Below, piece by piece: positions 48,129 to 59,194 of a stretch of 64,000 nt of DNA. Source of the stretch: Pelobates cultripes (Eukaryota > Chordata > Amphibia > Anura > Pelobatidae); assembly GCA_933207985.1 (NCBI GenBank), contig OW240917.1:101648785-101712784 (forward strand), given 5' to 3'. How positions within the stretch are numbered: position 1 is the stretch's first letter; each line of letters begins with the position of its first letter. The notes beneath the pieces were generated by a model that saw only the letters and a program-made list of their open reading frames with translations, ran no database searches and was not told the DNA's origin. The position numbers and the translations under genes were made by a program.

Positions 48129-48694
48129 CTAAAACCGGACCATTACTAAGGTTTCCACAATGTGGCTAGCTGAATGGATTTCAGGTTGTAGCCATTTCCG
48201 TGCCAGGTGTATGAGGTCAAACATTTGGGAATGCGCGGCTTTGTCTGAAGAATATGACCATGAGTGGAACCTTTGGGCACGTACTGCAGAGGTTACACCC
48301 AATCGTGCCAGGATTTTAGCTTTCAGTTTGCTGTAGTTACTTGCATCGGCAGGTTCTAGGTCATAATATGCCTTCTGCGGCTCTCCACTTAGGAACGGTG
48401 CCAGTATGCTTGCCCACTCACCAGCCGGCCATCCCTCCCTCTCAGCAGTGCGCTCAAATGCCAGAAGGTACGCCTCAACATCATCGGATGCGGTCATTTT
48501 CTGAAGATAGGGGCTCGCCCGAATCACCTTTGGCCCCTGGTATCTTCCATCAGGGTCTCCATTCAGTTTTTCAGAGATAGCTTGGATTTCCTGTTGTAGT
48601 CCCTGGGTGACTTTTGCTGCTCCTCACGGGCTACTTTAAACATCTCCGCTTGTGTCACAACAATCTGTTTCACCAAGGACTCAGTGCACTCCAT
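48129..48694 (-). pseudogene. Gag with SCAN-like segment, truncated
   Basis: Start ATG at 48694 (MECTESLVKQIVVTQAEMFK), a frameshift near 48580, then 48527-48129: [40 protein letters not shown] and [20 protein letters not shown], then [11 protein letters not shown]. The last part resembles the SCAN dimerisation domain, which is known to derive from a Gmr1-like gag. It is cut in mid-domain, so the rest of gag and the protease are deleted. Gag would form the cytoplasmic particle. Confidence 0.82.
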
Positions 48695-48895
48695 CTGTGT
48701 TACATTTATTTTATTTTAAAACATGTCTAATAATATTTTTTTAACACTACCCACCAGCAGGGAGACTGTCTGACATTTCAGACAGTCCTCCTGCTGGCAG
48801 ATTCACAGCCAGTTATAGGGGGCCATGTGATCGCTCTCTAAAAGCCCTTTTAATGCGGGACAGCATAGAGCGCCGTAACGGCTTTAAGGGGTTAA

Positions 48896-50100
48896 TAGGC
48901 AAACATTTTTCACAATAGTAAACTATGTGAATGCTTACTCGGTATGCTGTGAATGCATCACACAGATTTCTTGATAAATGCTGCTCTGCAGATTTCTAGG
49001 TCCTAAATGGTTAGTATCTTTTTTGCAAGAAAAATACAGAAGGATTTGGTGTTGATAAGAAAAACTGTTTCAAATGCATTGACTAGTAATGTTTATCGTC
49101 TAATTCTGAAGTTAAATGAGTCAAGAGATATGAGTACAAACGGCATCTTTGGCAGTTTCCAATTCCGTATTTGGGCAGAGCAGGTGATCATAGGAATCCC
49201 GAACTCCGAGCTGAAATGTAGCCGAATCACACACCAAACAAAGTGCACAATGGATTATCATGTTCGTCTTGATATATATCTCTCATTTGATCTGTGAACC
49301 AAATGGCGGTAAAATGTGTATATCACAAAATATATACATAATATTATATTTTCGGGTATTTTAGGTTTGCCTGATTGGTTTTCCTGAATCTTTTTTCATT
49401 AACGAAATTCGGACGAGCCAAACCACCACATGACCGCAAATTTGTTAATCTCAAGAACATAGTTTAGATGCAATCAGATGCATGATTATTAACATTGACC
49501 AGATAAACATTTAGAAGAGTTGTAAATGAGTGAGGACATATTAATTCTAATCCAAATAAAAGGACATTGTAATAGTTTATAAATGATGTGAGTAAACCAT
49601 GTTGGAATTGTCACTTCCCATCTGTTTATTTTAGTATTCAGAAAAGCCTTTGCGTGTGTGAGAGATTCTGATTGATGTTTCCATTGTGTAAAGAATGTAC
49701 CATTATTCCATTAGAATAATTTGACACTGACCTACTTTGAAAGTCCTGAGAGCACGTGGTTAGCAATTTATGTCAAGTGTGCGAAATAGAAAAGTAACAG
49801 AGTTGTTATTATCCTTATTGTTAATGAAAGGCTCTCTTAGGTCTATCGAAAAGATGTAAAAACTACATGACATAGGCAAGAGATCTTGAAAGGATTGTCT
49901 GCTTACAAATTAGTCTCGTATTAAACATATTAGACTTCACAAGAATTTTTAAGAAAACCAATAAAACATTACTTGTCCACGGTGCTAAAGTGCTAATGTA
50001 AGTTTCAAAATATATACATACTAAATCACCCTCCCTCAGTGGTATCAGTGGAAATGGCAGGTGCTGGATCCTAGTTAACCCACTCTAAAAGGGTTAACCA
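48896..50100. other. Intergenic DNA, mostly unclassified
   Basis: No gene. 49190-49260 (CCCGAACTCCGAGCTGAAAT, GTAGCCGAATCACACACCAA) resembles 18650-18710 (CCCGAACTCTGAACTAAAAT), hinting at a diverged dispersed element. Confidence 0.4.
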
Positions 50101-50102
50101 AA

Positions 50103-50878
50103 GAATATAGAATACAAAAATAAATAGGAATTTGCACACAAATAGCGAAACATTGTACCACAATTTTAAAATGAAAAGGTTATTTTTTTTAGTTTTTTAT
50201 ATATGCAGCCGAAAAGACAAACAGAAAGCATTTTGTTTTTTTAGAGATAGTAAAATGTCACAGGCAGGTAACCAATATGAGGACAAGGTAAAAACAAAGT
50301 ACCAAAAAAGTGATTCAAATGCATATTTGAATCAGTATAGTAACTACAGAATTGCAGCAAAAATTTTTGTTGCAATTGTGTAACATGTCTAGGTAAGGAA
50401 AACTATTTTTATGTACTATGCTAATTTAAATTTGCATATTGTCTGTATAGACGTCTTGTGTACACTCTTTTTACCTTAGGTTATTTTTTTTTTCATATTG
50501 GTTACCTGTTTCTGAAATATTTTTTTTCATTTTTTTCTTTTGACTATTTTATTGCCTATGTAAAAAACCAAAATTAATATTTCACATTGATATTTATTTC
50601 AAATTAGCATTTAGTCGATGTATAATTTCTGTCTACGCTCCTTTTGCCTTGGGATTACTATTATTTTTCTCCCCATATTGGTTACCTGTCTTTCACATAT
50701 TAATGTTTTTTCTTTTTTTTTTTTTTAATAAATAAAAAAAAAATATATATATATTTTTGACTTTTTGGCTGCATATGTAAAAAACAAAAAAATAAACTTT
50801 TTTAAATGAAAAATTGTGATATAATTTTTCACTATTGTGTGCAGATTCCTATTTATTCTTTTTGTATTCTAATTAAAG
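50103..50878. mobile_element. Long foldback element
   Basis: The arm 50103-50215 (AGAATACAAAAATAAATAGG, TATGCAGCCGAAAAGAC) pairs with 50745-50878 (GACTTTTTGGCTGCATATGT, AATAGGAATCTGCACAC in reverse). Inner blocks TTGGTTACCTGT at 50500 and 50685 match the complement at about 50265, so the right arm is partly duplicated. Non-coding. Confidence 0.7.
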
Positions 50879-50886
50879 TATCATAC

Positions 50887-52796
50887 CATTATTATTATTA
50901 TCATCATTTATATAGCGCCAACAGATTCCGTAGCGCTTTACAATATTTTGAGAGGGGGGATGTAACAATAAATAGGACAATTACAAGAAAACTTACAGGA
51001 ACAATAGGTTGAAGAGGACCCTGCTCAAACGAGCTTACAGACTATAGGAGGTGGGGTATTAGAAACATTAGGACAAGAAATATCAAGTAGGAGTGAAGCA
51101 GAGCTGGAGGAGAGAGCAAAGCACTGTCCCATAGGAGAGAGCAGGAGACAGGTATGTAAGGTAGAGATTACTCTGGGAGGCCATAAGCTTTCCTGAAGAG
51201 ATGGGTTTTAAGGCCCTTCTTAAATGATTGAAGACTAGGGGAGAGTCTGATGGCAGTAGGCAAGCTATTCCATAGGAGAGGAGCCACCCGCGAGAGGTCC
51301 TGCAAGCGCGAGTTGGCCGTACGGGTGCGAGCAGCGGTCAGGAGGTGGTCACGGGCAGAGCGGAGGGTACGAGGAGGGGCATATCTATGGATTAGTGAAG
51401 AGATATAAGTGGGGCTAGAATTGTTCAGTACTTTAAATGTTAGCACTTTGAATTGACTCCTATAGCATACAGGGAGCCAATGTAAGGACTGGCAGAGGGG
51501 TGAGGTGTGAGAGGACCGACTAGAGAGGAAGATCAGTCTAGCTGCAACATTCATGACAGACTGTAGCGGGGCAATACGGCTTTTGGGGAGACCAATCAGG
51601 AGAGGGTTACAGTAATCCATGCGAGAAATTACTAGAGCATGGACAAGCTCCTTGGTAGCATCTTGCGTAAGAAAGGGGCGAATGCGGGCTATGTTTTTGA
51701 GTTGGAACCTACAGGACTTGGCAACAAACTGGATGTGAGGCTCAAAGGTGAGACCAGAGTCAAGTATGACGCCAAGACAGCGCGCTTGCAGGGATGGACT
51801 TATGTGGATATCACTGAGTTGAAGGGAGAGCGAGAGAGGAGGATCAGTATTAGGAGGAGAAAAGACAAGGAGTTCAGTTTTAGAGAGGTTACGTTTCAGA
51901 AAGCGTGAGGACATCCAGTCAGAGATGGAAGAAAGGCAAGCAGTGACACGTTGCAGGACGGCAGGGGAGAGGTCCGGGGAGGAGAGGTATATCTGAGTGT
52001 CATCAGCATACAGGTGGTAGTGGAATCCAAAAGAGGCAATAAGTTTACCTAGAGAGGCAGTATAAAGAGAAAATAGGAGGGGAGCAAGGACAGGACGAGG
52101 GGAGGAGGTATCCTTGGAAAAGGAGACACTGAATGAGCGTTGGGAGAGATAGGAGGAAAACCAAGAGAGGACAGAGTCACAAAGACCGAGCGATTGAAGA
52201 GTTTGAAGGAGGAGAGCATGATCAACGGTGTCAAAGGCAGCAGAGAGGTCAAGGAGAATTAATATGGAGTAGTGACCTTTGGATTTAGCGGAGATTAGGT
52301 CATTAGTCACTTTGATAAGAGCAGTCTCAGTAGAGTGGAGAGGGTGGAAGCCAGACTGAAGAGGGTCAAGGAGAGAGTTGGAATTAAGGAAGCGAGACAC
52401 ACGGGTAAAGACAAGTCTTTCCAAAAGCTTTGATGAGAAAGGGAGCAGGGATATGGGATGATAGTTAGAAGGGGAGGATGGGTCAAGAGATGTTTTTTTC
52501 AGGATAGGTATTACAGTGGCATGTTTAAGGTCAGCAGGAACAGTGCCAGAAGAGAGAGAGCAGTTATGTGTTAGGGTAGGCACAAGACAAGGGGAGAGAG
52601 ATCTGATGAGGTGAGATGGGACAGGATCGAGCGGGCAAGTGGTGGGGCGAGAGAAATGGAGAAGCGCAGCCACCTCTTGTTCAGTAGCCGGATAGAAAGT
52701 CTGGAGGGTAGGGAAAGCAAGATTTACATGTGGTTGAGAAAGAGAACGGCAAGGAGGGGAGAATTGTTTCCTTAGCCATGTGTATCCTTTCTGAAA
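50887..52796 (-). mobile_element. L2-clade LINE, 5'-truncated, with long intact ORF
   Basis: Minus strand: reverse-transcriptase ORF, then 3' UTR (AGCTCGTTTGAGCAGGGTCC) and the tail GGCGCTATATAAATGATGAT with (TAA)n at 50887-50950. The 3' UTR matches 12860-13080 closely. The 5' end stops near 52796 beside a Tc1 inverted repeat. The endonuclease region is absent. Confidence 0.92.
51168..52673 (-). CDS. L2 reverse transcriptase, partial but open
   Basis: 501 codons without a stop, opened artificially at a GTG. The same frame continues upstream to about 52790 ([20 protein letters not shown]). Motifs: [13 protein letters not shown] (residues 11-23), [16 protein letters not shown] (70-85), [21 protein letters not shown] (140-152) with catalytic Asp, YADD at 222-225, [29 protein letters not shown] and the C-terminal [20 protein letters not shown]. 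The usual GVPQGSVLGP block before LLFSLY is reduced to SSPRPVLAP, so a short in-frame deletion probably kills activity. It would prime reverse transcription at nicked chromosomal DNA in the nucleus. The open frame suggests recent insertion. Confidence 0.9.
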   Translation of the reverse strand: MAALLHFSRPTTCPLDPVPSHLIRSLSPCLVPTLTHNCSLSSGTVPADLKHATVIPILKKTSLDPSSPSNYHPISLLPFSSKLLERLVFTRVSRFLNSNSLLDPLQSGFHPLHSTETALIKVTNDLISAKSKGHYSILILLDLSAAFDTVDHALLLQTLQSLGLCDSVLSWFSSYLSQRSFSVSFSKDTSSPRPVLAPLLFSLYTASLGKLIASFGFHYHLYADDTQIYLSSPDLSPAVLQRVTACLSSISDWMSSRFLKRNLSKTELLVFSPPNTDPPLSLSLQLSDIHISPSLQARCLGVILDSGLTFEPHIQFVAKSCRFQLKNIARIRPFLTQDATKELVHALVISRMDYCNPLLIGLPKSRIAPLQSVMNVAARLIFLSSRSSHTSPLCQSLHWLPVCYRSQFKVLTFKVLNNSSPTYISSLIHRYAPPRTLRSARDHLLTAARTRTANSRLQDLSRVAPLLWNSLPTAIRLSPSLQSFKKGLKTHLFRKAYGLPE

Positions 52797-52828
52797 CAGT
52801 GATCAGCCACAACATTAAAACCAACTGT

Positions 52829-53400
52829 CTGGGGGGCGGAGCCTGAACCGCATGGCAGACGGTTGTGTTGTGAGAGAGCTCCTGCTACAGCCTTCATATT
52901 AAGCACTCACAGCCCACCCACGGCGCACTGAAATGCCCTCTACTGAATCACACAAACCCGGACAGCAGAGCAGAGTCCTCAGGGATGTACCACAGAGGGG
53001 GCAGCCCTTGGACACCGGTGAGGCCTTGCACACTCATAATTCGGGGGAAGCGGACGATCTTACGAACTGTGAGCCAAGACTTCCTATCTGTGGACAAAAG
53101 CTACCCCGTTACCTCCCCCCTTTGGACCAGCGGGGGTCATCCCGGTCCCCATCAGCCTATACTCACACAAGCACCAAACTGCAGCCGCACACAGCCTGCT
53201 TTACCAACACAGCAACCCTGACCAAAATAGCCAACGCGCCATGTTCCTGTATGCCTCCCAAGCAGCATGTATAGTCACACCAGTAGTCACGCTGTAGATG
53301 GATCCATGCAGAAATTGGATGAAATCTACCAACGATTCTGGGACACCTTGGTTGCGATATATTTAACCCTGTTACACTCACCACCCTCTCACAATCACTT
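52829..53400 (+). mobile_element. Possible L1-derived 5' segment
   Basis: Begins GGGGGGCGGAGCC, like the starts of the two ORF1-only L1 elements, in comparatively GC-rich sequence. At 53300-53345 it encodes MQKLDEIYQRFWDTL, which resembles an L1 ORF1 N-terminus. No downstream ORF1 domain or duplication was found. Confidence 0.45.
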
Positions 53401-53474
53401 AAAAAACCCCAACACTTACATTCAAACCACCAACCCTGTAACTCTTACTCCCTACCTGTGGCATGCTCACCTAC

Positions 53475-54363
53475 TGTCATAACTTACCATGACTCCACTC
53501 CCCCGAGGTTACTTCTGCGTTCAGAAGTAAGCTCCTCCACTCATCTGCCTTATAGGGAAGCCGCGCCAAACTTAAAATTGCTGAGTGATTTTTTTTCCCG
53601 ACCTCGGACTCCACGCTGAGCTACCTCTTACTTCATTAGGCTTCCAAGACCTCGTTTTCTCTCGTTTGTTAGAATACAAATTTCACTCTGTCATCATCTT
53701 CTAATATACCGGAATGGACTCTTGAATACTTGAACCCTCAATCAAACTGAATTGTATTACTAAAATACCTGGATATACTAATCCCTTCAAATTCTACTTC
53801 ATCTTCAGGAAATTCGAGAGAAACCATAAGTATTACTTAGTGTTGCAACTCTGCATATAAGGCTAAATCAAATTCTATGTGCCACTTATCAATTCTAATC
53901 ATTGCTACAACTCTGCATATAAGGATAATCAAATTCTATGTGTCACTTATCAAATCTAATATTGATGCATCTTTGCATATAAGACTAAATCAAATTCTAA
54001 GTGCCAATTGTCATCTACTAATCAAGTTATTAAGAACTTCTGTTATTACTTACAGAATTGTTACATTTATACAATCTATTCAGCATTTACTCCTATGCTG
54101 TATTCTAATTCCTAATTTGCATAACTAAGGACATTGTTATGTTTTTTTATTGCAACCAGAATTTTGGGCAAAAGTCTTTTTTTTTCATGACAAAACTGCA
54201 ATTAAGTTATAATTTGTCTTCGACTTAATTTCACTGAAGATAAAATAAAATCTCTCAAGAAATCCTAAGTAAATTATTTTTGCTTTTCTTAAAGGTATTG
54301 TACTACCGATTAATTCTGCAGTTGTGTTCATCCATTTTTATCTAACATTCCTGAAACATAACA
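53475..54363. mobile_element. Solo LTR with CCTAC target duplication
   Basis: An 889-bp segment from TGTCATAACTTACC to GAAACATAACA, flanked by CCTAC at 53470-53474 and 54364-54368. It contains three tandem copies of a roughly 60-bp unit (53842-54025; ACTCTGCATATAAGG..AATCAAATTCTA). No internal region. Confidence 0.85.
53842..54025. repeat. Three-copy 60-bp tandem repeat inside the solo LTR
   Basis: Units start at about 53842, 53901 and 53961, each with CTCTGCATATAAGG or CTTTGCATATAAGA, TCAAATTCTA and GTG.CACTTATC. Repeated U3 units of this kind often act as enhancers in LTRs (known), not shown here. Confidence 0.8.
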
Positions 54364-54395
54364 CCTACTCCCCAAACCCTATTACACTTACCCAA

Positions 54396-55012
54396 CGGAT
54401 GGCTGTGTATGTATCTGTGTGTCAAAGTGTGTAAATACCAGTGGGTGTATCTCTGTGTATGTGTCTGTGTGTGTAGATTTGTGCCTGTGTAATTGCGTGT
54501 CTGTTGCTGTGTGTGTCTGTGTATCTGTATGTGTATCTGTGTGTGGCACTGTAAACACTACACACAAATGCACACCTGCATTCAAAAGCCAACATTCACA
54601 CACACATACTCCTTACAAAAACACACACACATTGCTCAGTGCTAAATACAACTCTGCAAGGATGGGCAAATTGTAGATCCCAAGCTAGCAAAGCATTGTG
54701 GACTTGTATACAGATAGGAATCTACATTTTGGCCAATCTTGTGCTAAAAAGGTGGCCCAAAAAAAAATTCTTGCCCCTGCGGACCCTCAGCAACTTGTCA
54801 TTGTATGTGTGTGTCTCAGTATGTCTGTCAGTATAAATGTCTGTGTGTTTTAGTAGGTCTGTCAGTATGTGTGTCTGTGTGTGTCAGTGTGTCCGAGTGT
54901 GTATCAGTATGTCAGTCAGTGTATGTGTCTGTGTGTGTCAGTATGTCTGTCCTTGTTTGTGTGTGTGTGTCAGTATATGTGTCTGTGTGTCAGTATGTCT
55001 GTTAGTAACACA
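54396..55012. repeat. TGTGTGTCTG microsatellite region
   Basis: 54405-54545 and 54803-55010 are imperfect (TG)n/(TGTC)n arrays. They give open frames rich in Val-Cys-Ser on one strand and Thr-His on the other, which are not genes. Confidence 0.9.
54658..54735. repeat. Fragment of the 1705-1833 MITE family
   Basis: GATGGGCAAATTGTAGATCC matches the reversed right end of 1705-1833; only one end is present. Confidence 0.5.
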
Positions 55013-55339
55013 TAGATTGCATGCCAGGGAGTGGGGAGGCAGGGTCCAGGGACCCAACCAGGGTCCAATCATTATTAAAAACGGCCCTGACGGCAACGCT
55101 CCACACAGCACGCAGGCAAGGCTTGAAAGAGTTAGAGTGAGAAGATCAGCTGTAAAGTGAAGATAGCGCTGGCTGGGTCCCCTCTGCAGTGTACAACACC
55201 TGGTTTCCTGCACCATGCCACCGAACCACCAGGGAATGCAACCTCCCCCCCTCACTGGTCAGGTAAGAAGCATGGAGGGGGGAGTAAAATAAAATGTATT
55301 AAAATAAATGTAAAAGAAAAAAACCCCCATGAAATGCAG

Positions 55340-55665
55340 CCCCTATTTTACACAACATTTACACACACTACATACCCTACACAAATACACACTCTGCATT
55401 AATTATACATCCACTACACAAACACTCACTCTGCATTCACTATACACACACACTGCATCTAATACACACAAACACTACATCCATTACACAAACATACAAT
55501 CTGCATCCTCTATGCACACTACATCTATTACACACACTGCACCCACTACACACATCACATCCACTTTACACACACACTCTGTATCCACTACACACATTCT
55601 ACATACATTATACACACACCACATTCATCACACACACTGCATCCACTATATGCACACTGCATCCT
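55340..55665. repeat. ACAC-rich minisatellite
   Basis: Imperfect repeats of ACACACTGCATCCACTACAC-like units of 17-25 bp. Frames here are low-complexity Thr-His. Confidence 0.88.
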
Positions 55666-55739
55666 TAAGGGCACTGAGGCAGGATCGGTGGGCGGCCCCA
55701 GGATCCCAGACCTTGAGCTTTGTCGGGGCCCCAAAATTT

Positions 55740-56300
55740 TTATTTCAGCCTTGTTCCCACAGATGCTCAATCGGATTGATATCTGAGGAATTTAGAGGCC
55801 AAGGCAACTCGTTGCAGTAGGCAACATATTGAACTCAAAGCATTACTAAACAATATTTTGTAGTGTGGCAGGGTGCATTATCCTGTTGAAAGTGGCCACT
55901 GCCATCAAGGAACTGCAACAATTTCACAGAAATACCAGAACCCAAAGTTTCCTGGCCTGCCTTCTTTCAATAGTGCAATCTGCTTCCATCTCTTCCCTAG
56001 GTAAATGATGAACAGGCACCCAGCTATCTACCTGTATTAGTAGAAAACATAAGTCATTAGACCAGGCAATCTTATTCCATTGCTCCATGATCCAGTTCTG
56101 ATGCTCACATCCCCATTGAAGGTGCTTTCGGCGGTAAACAGGGGTCTTCATTTGCACTGACGGTCTACTCCACCACTTTTGGTAGGTACTAACCACTGCA
56201 TAACAGGAACAAACAACAAGACTTGGGATGATGCTCTGACCCAGTCCACTAGCCATCATTATGTAACCCTTGTCAGTAACTCAGATCTATTCACTTGTCC
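55740..56300 (-). pseudogene. Tc1-like transposase fragment
   Basis: Minus-strand frame 56259-55924: MASGLGQSI, VSTYQKWWS, TPVYRRKHLQWGCEHQNWIM, EQWNKIAW. An internal deletion follows the HTH region. The usual first catalytic Asp in AWSDE is Asn here (AWSND), and CTIERRQA follows. Continuation to 55740 is in other frames (AGGGTGCATTATCCTGTTGA on plus). The catalytic C-terminus is missing. Confidence 0.8.
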
Positions 56301-56543
56301 ATTTTTTCTGCTTCCTGCACATGGAATTCAAGATCTGACTCTTTACTTGCTACCTAATATATCTCATCCCTTGACAGGTGCCATTGCATTGACATAATCA
56401 ATGTTATTCACATCACCTGTCAGTGGTTTTCATGTTGTGGCTGATCAGTGTAGTTTGTTGTCTTTCTATGAATTTACTCATGGAACCATTGTTTATAGCA
56501 ACACATTACTCAGTTACCGATATCAGCAATTACAGAATTATAC

Positions 56544-56675
56544 CCCAAAGTGAGAATTTTCAATCATTCAAAGTGAATTTTAAGTGAATGGAGAATCTTT
56601 TTTAATTCAGCTATTTTGGCTTTTAATTTGAATTCAGTTTGAATTCCTAAAAATTGGCATTTTAGCAAATAAACT
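56544..56675. repeat. GAATTCAAAGTGAATT palindromic MITE
   Basis: AATCATTCAAAGTGAATTTT and TTTGAATTCAGTTTGAATTC arms; diverged member of the 21709-21880 family. Confidence 0.55.
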
Positions 56676-58345
56676 CGGTGAGCTCAGGATTAACATTTTA
56701 TCACTGAGCAAACCAAACTAAAAAGTATAATATACTAAAAGACTAAAGACAAATAACACAAAAGACGTTAGACTCCATACATTAAAAACTAATGTTTGTT
56801 TTATCATTTCATTTTTTTGGACCTAGTAGCAGGGCCAGTAAGAAATACTGCAGTAGGAATGCATATATAACTTTTGTATTTATACTGCATTGCATTTATG
56901 AATTGTAGAGATTTGCAAAATATACAAAATCATCTTTACTCAGTATGCAACAATTTGAAAGGTTTTCAGTCATTAAAAAAAAGACTGAAAAACATACTAC
57001 GTGCTTTAACATCTACTTAACATATTTTATTGGCTCTTGGTTACTGCCAAAATGCATTCCCATTAATACTGGAAGCAGGATATTTATGCCAACAAGCCAC
57101 TCTGGTGTTTCGTGAGCTTGCCAGATTTTCGGAACCAAAATCTGCTTTTCTATTTTTTTTCAATCTCTCTAAAATTAAATTGTATTCATCCAGACACAAT
57201 TACCAATTGCCAGGGGAAATCTGTTGGTTTCTGGCAGGAATTTGCTCCCTTCTAGTCTATTAAACTACACTATTGAATAAAATAAAGTTATTGTCAGTTG
57301 ACAAGGTTTCAGACACTTTCTAGAAACTAACAGTTAATACTATTATTATTAATAAAAAAAATAAAAAATAATAATTGCATTATCTGACACAGTTTTCTCT
57401 ATTGTAAACTCTGGAATAAAATCTTATGCAACTATGAACCAGTATGTGCTTGATACATGTGCTTCTGGTCCATCAGTTTACAAACTGCAACTTAACCTTA
57501 CCCACCAGCTGTTGCTCAGGGCATTGGATAATAATAATGCCAATTGACTCTGTAGGCTTGAAAGTCATTTGAAATCCATTTGAGTGCTGCAATTGCAAAT
57601 TGGTTTCTTTTATATATGTTTAAACCTCTGGAGTGTGCACTTTTACAAACATTTGTCACCAGAGCTTTTGCCATAACCAAAAGTAGGAGAAGAACATTCA
57701 AAAGAATATAATTCTATTATGATGGCATCATTTACGAAATTAAGTGAAGAATAATATTTATGCAATAATGCACAACATACTAAAAAACAACCATGAATAC
57801 TTTAAGGTCAATAGGAACAGTGAAATATTTTATACTAAATAATCAAAGATAATCAAAGTATATAAAAAAATAGGCACATTAAAAATTCAGTTTTATATTA
57901 TTGTAAAGAATGGTGGAAAATGCTGGGGCTATGTAAATGCTAATAACAATAATAATATATTGGAGGGGGGGGTCTTAACTATCAATATGTGAATACATTG
58001 TTAATTGCTCCTTTAGAGATCATCACTTATAAACTCTAGTGTTGAAACGTGTTATATGCCAGTAGGAAATCCAGCATATATAAAAAGTGAATAAAAGCAA
58101 CACTAGTGAAATCTATTTTAAAAACAAGTACTCACAACTACCAACTACACTCACAGGATTAAGACTGAAAAATCAGCATAAAAGGTGCCCTTGAAATGTC
58201 TTGGAAAGATATGAGTCATCTCTATGGCAATGTGGCATTTTATTCGATGTACCATTGATTTTATAAGTGTTCAATTTGTTCTATGCTACTGTGGTAGAAA
58301 ATTACACTAAGAGCACACGTAATGAATGTGTTCTTTTTTTTGTTT
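56676..58345. other. Intergenic DNA, little recognised
   Basis: Apart from a weak L2 tail at 57900-57960 (GGGGCTATGTAAATGCTAAT) I see no gene or repeat family. Confidence 0.4.
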
Positions 58346-58500
58346 GGTATACTTTGTATGTAAGCTCATTGAGCAGGGCACTCCACCTCTCTGTTCCTGT
58401 ACGTCCAGTTGTCTGGTTTCAATTACATGTCTGTTAGTCCACCCATTGTACAGCGCTACGGAATCTGATGGCGCTATATAAATAATAAAATAATAATAAT
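58346..58500 (+). repeat. L2 LINE 3' end
   Basis: TAAGCTCATTGAGCAGGGCA, CTGTTCCTGTACGTCCAG, ACAGCGCTACGGAATCTGAT, GGCGCTATATAAATAATAAA. This is a second L2 subfamily, distinct from 50887-52796. Confidence 0.8.
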
Positions 58501-59190
58501 ATGGGACTCAATCTTTTTTTCTGCATTGCTGTAAAAATGTGGAATCCATCCAAGAAAGGGAGTAGGTTCCTAGCTATCCAAGACATTGTGAAGGCCCCTT
58601 TCACACTGTTACTTTCAGCGTTTATCATGTGTTGCTGTAGTAGTGTGTGCTTGCTTTTAAAGTGGAATTACACTATTGTGGGTTTTATTTAATTTCCAGG
58701 TACATTGTAAACTCTTCTTTTAAGTAATAAAGTTAAGAAATGCCTGAGTATGAGCTTCTATCTGATTTCAGCAAGTTTTCAAAATATTGGAATAACCTAC
58801 CCCAGCCACACCCGTTTCAATTACTTTTCCAAAATGTTATGCAAAATATGCATATGAGCAAGGTATATTTAGACATAAACTATCAGGGTTATTCACTAAA
58901 CACTGGATTTTGTCCTGATCTAGTAAAAAACTAGTAAAAAAAATACTGAATTCCAACTAGATTGGATATTCTTATATTTGCTAAAGCTAAATACGTTGTA
59001 ATTCCAGGGCTGAGCAAATATGCAACAATTGTCCAGAAGCATTTGGGGTCTAAATTAAAATCAGTGCTTTTACATGCAAATCTATACAAAGTATAGGGTT
59101 CAGAAAATTCAGAACGCTACAGTTTTAATACAATTTTGGGAACTGCTTATGCAGGAAAAGAGGGAAGGGGTTTTTGGGTTCTCTAACATA
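58501..59190. other. Intergenic DNA, nothing classified
   Basis: No gene. 58870-58925 has TTATTCACTAAACACTGGAT, typical of old AT-rich MITE borders, unresolved. Confidence 0.35.
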
Positions 59191-59194
59191 AAAT

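Larger units (their letters stand above)
44717..48704 (-). mobile_element. Ty3/gypsy retrotransposon, Gmr1-type order, degraded
   Basis: Reading on the minus strand: gag, integrase (zinc, core, C-terminal), reverse transcriptase, RNase H, 3' LTR. Integrase lying upstream of reverse transcriptase is the reverse of ordinary Ty3/gypsy pol and matches the Gmr1 clade. The 3' LTR is 44717-45109. The 5' LTR is missing except perhaps TGTAACA at 48704-48698, directly before the gag leader. The protease region is absent: gag jumps into the integrase leader within 120 bp, implying an internal deletion. Stops and frameshifts throughout: inactive. Confidence 0.88.
43105..48895. mobile_element. TTAA-flanked foldback DNA element, split by a gypsy element
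   Basis: The left end TTAACCCCTTCAGGACGGAG (43105 on) and right end, reversed, TTAACCCCTTAAAGCCGTTA (ending 48895) have TTAA duplications and CCCC tips as in piggyBac-like elements. The left part is a nested foldback: 43440-43715 pairs with 43750-43990 around the GGCCAGTGTTTGTGACTAAG turn, and 43960-44060 pairs with 44155-44240. Near the right end is a hairpin at 48754-48797 (CCAGCAGGGAGACTGTCTGA). The gypsy relic 44717-48704 lies inside. No transposase was seen. Superfamily is inference from the tips. Confidence 0.65.
52797..56452 (-). mobile_element. Tc1-like relic, its two ends separated by later insertions
   Basis: The left end at 52797-52828 (CAGTGATCAGCCACAACATT, AAAACCAACTG) mirrors the right end at 56420-56450 (CAACATGAAAACCACTGACA and CACTGATCAGCCA in reverse). 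The transposase part survives only at 55740-56400. The C-terminal half is replaced by about 2.9 kb of unrelated DNA (52829-55735). That both ends belong to one element is inference; two separate copies are possible. Confidence 0.6.

Noticed and set aside
51639..51908. Open frame on the plus strand rich in Arg/Lys/Glu
   Set aside because: Antisense shadow of the L2 ORF.
53842..54025. Regular repeats with similar spacing, CRISPR-like at first sight
   Set aside because: Contiguous 60-bp tandem units without spacers, inside an LTR of a eukaryotic genome.
54419..55160. Open frames with repeated VCVSVCVS
   Set aside because: Translation of TG/TGTC microsatellites.
55329..55820. 163-codon frame rich in Thr and His
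   Set aside because: Translation of an ACAC minisatellite running into a Tc1 relic.
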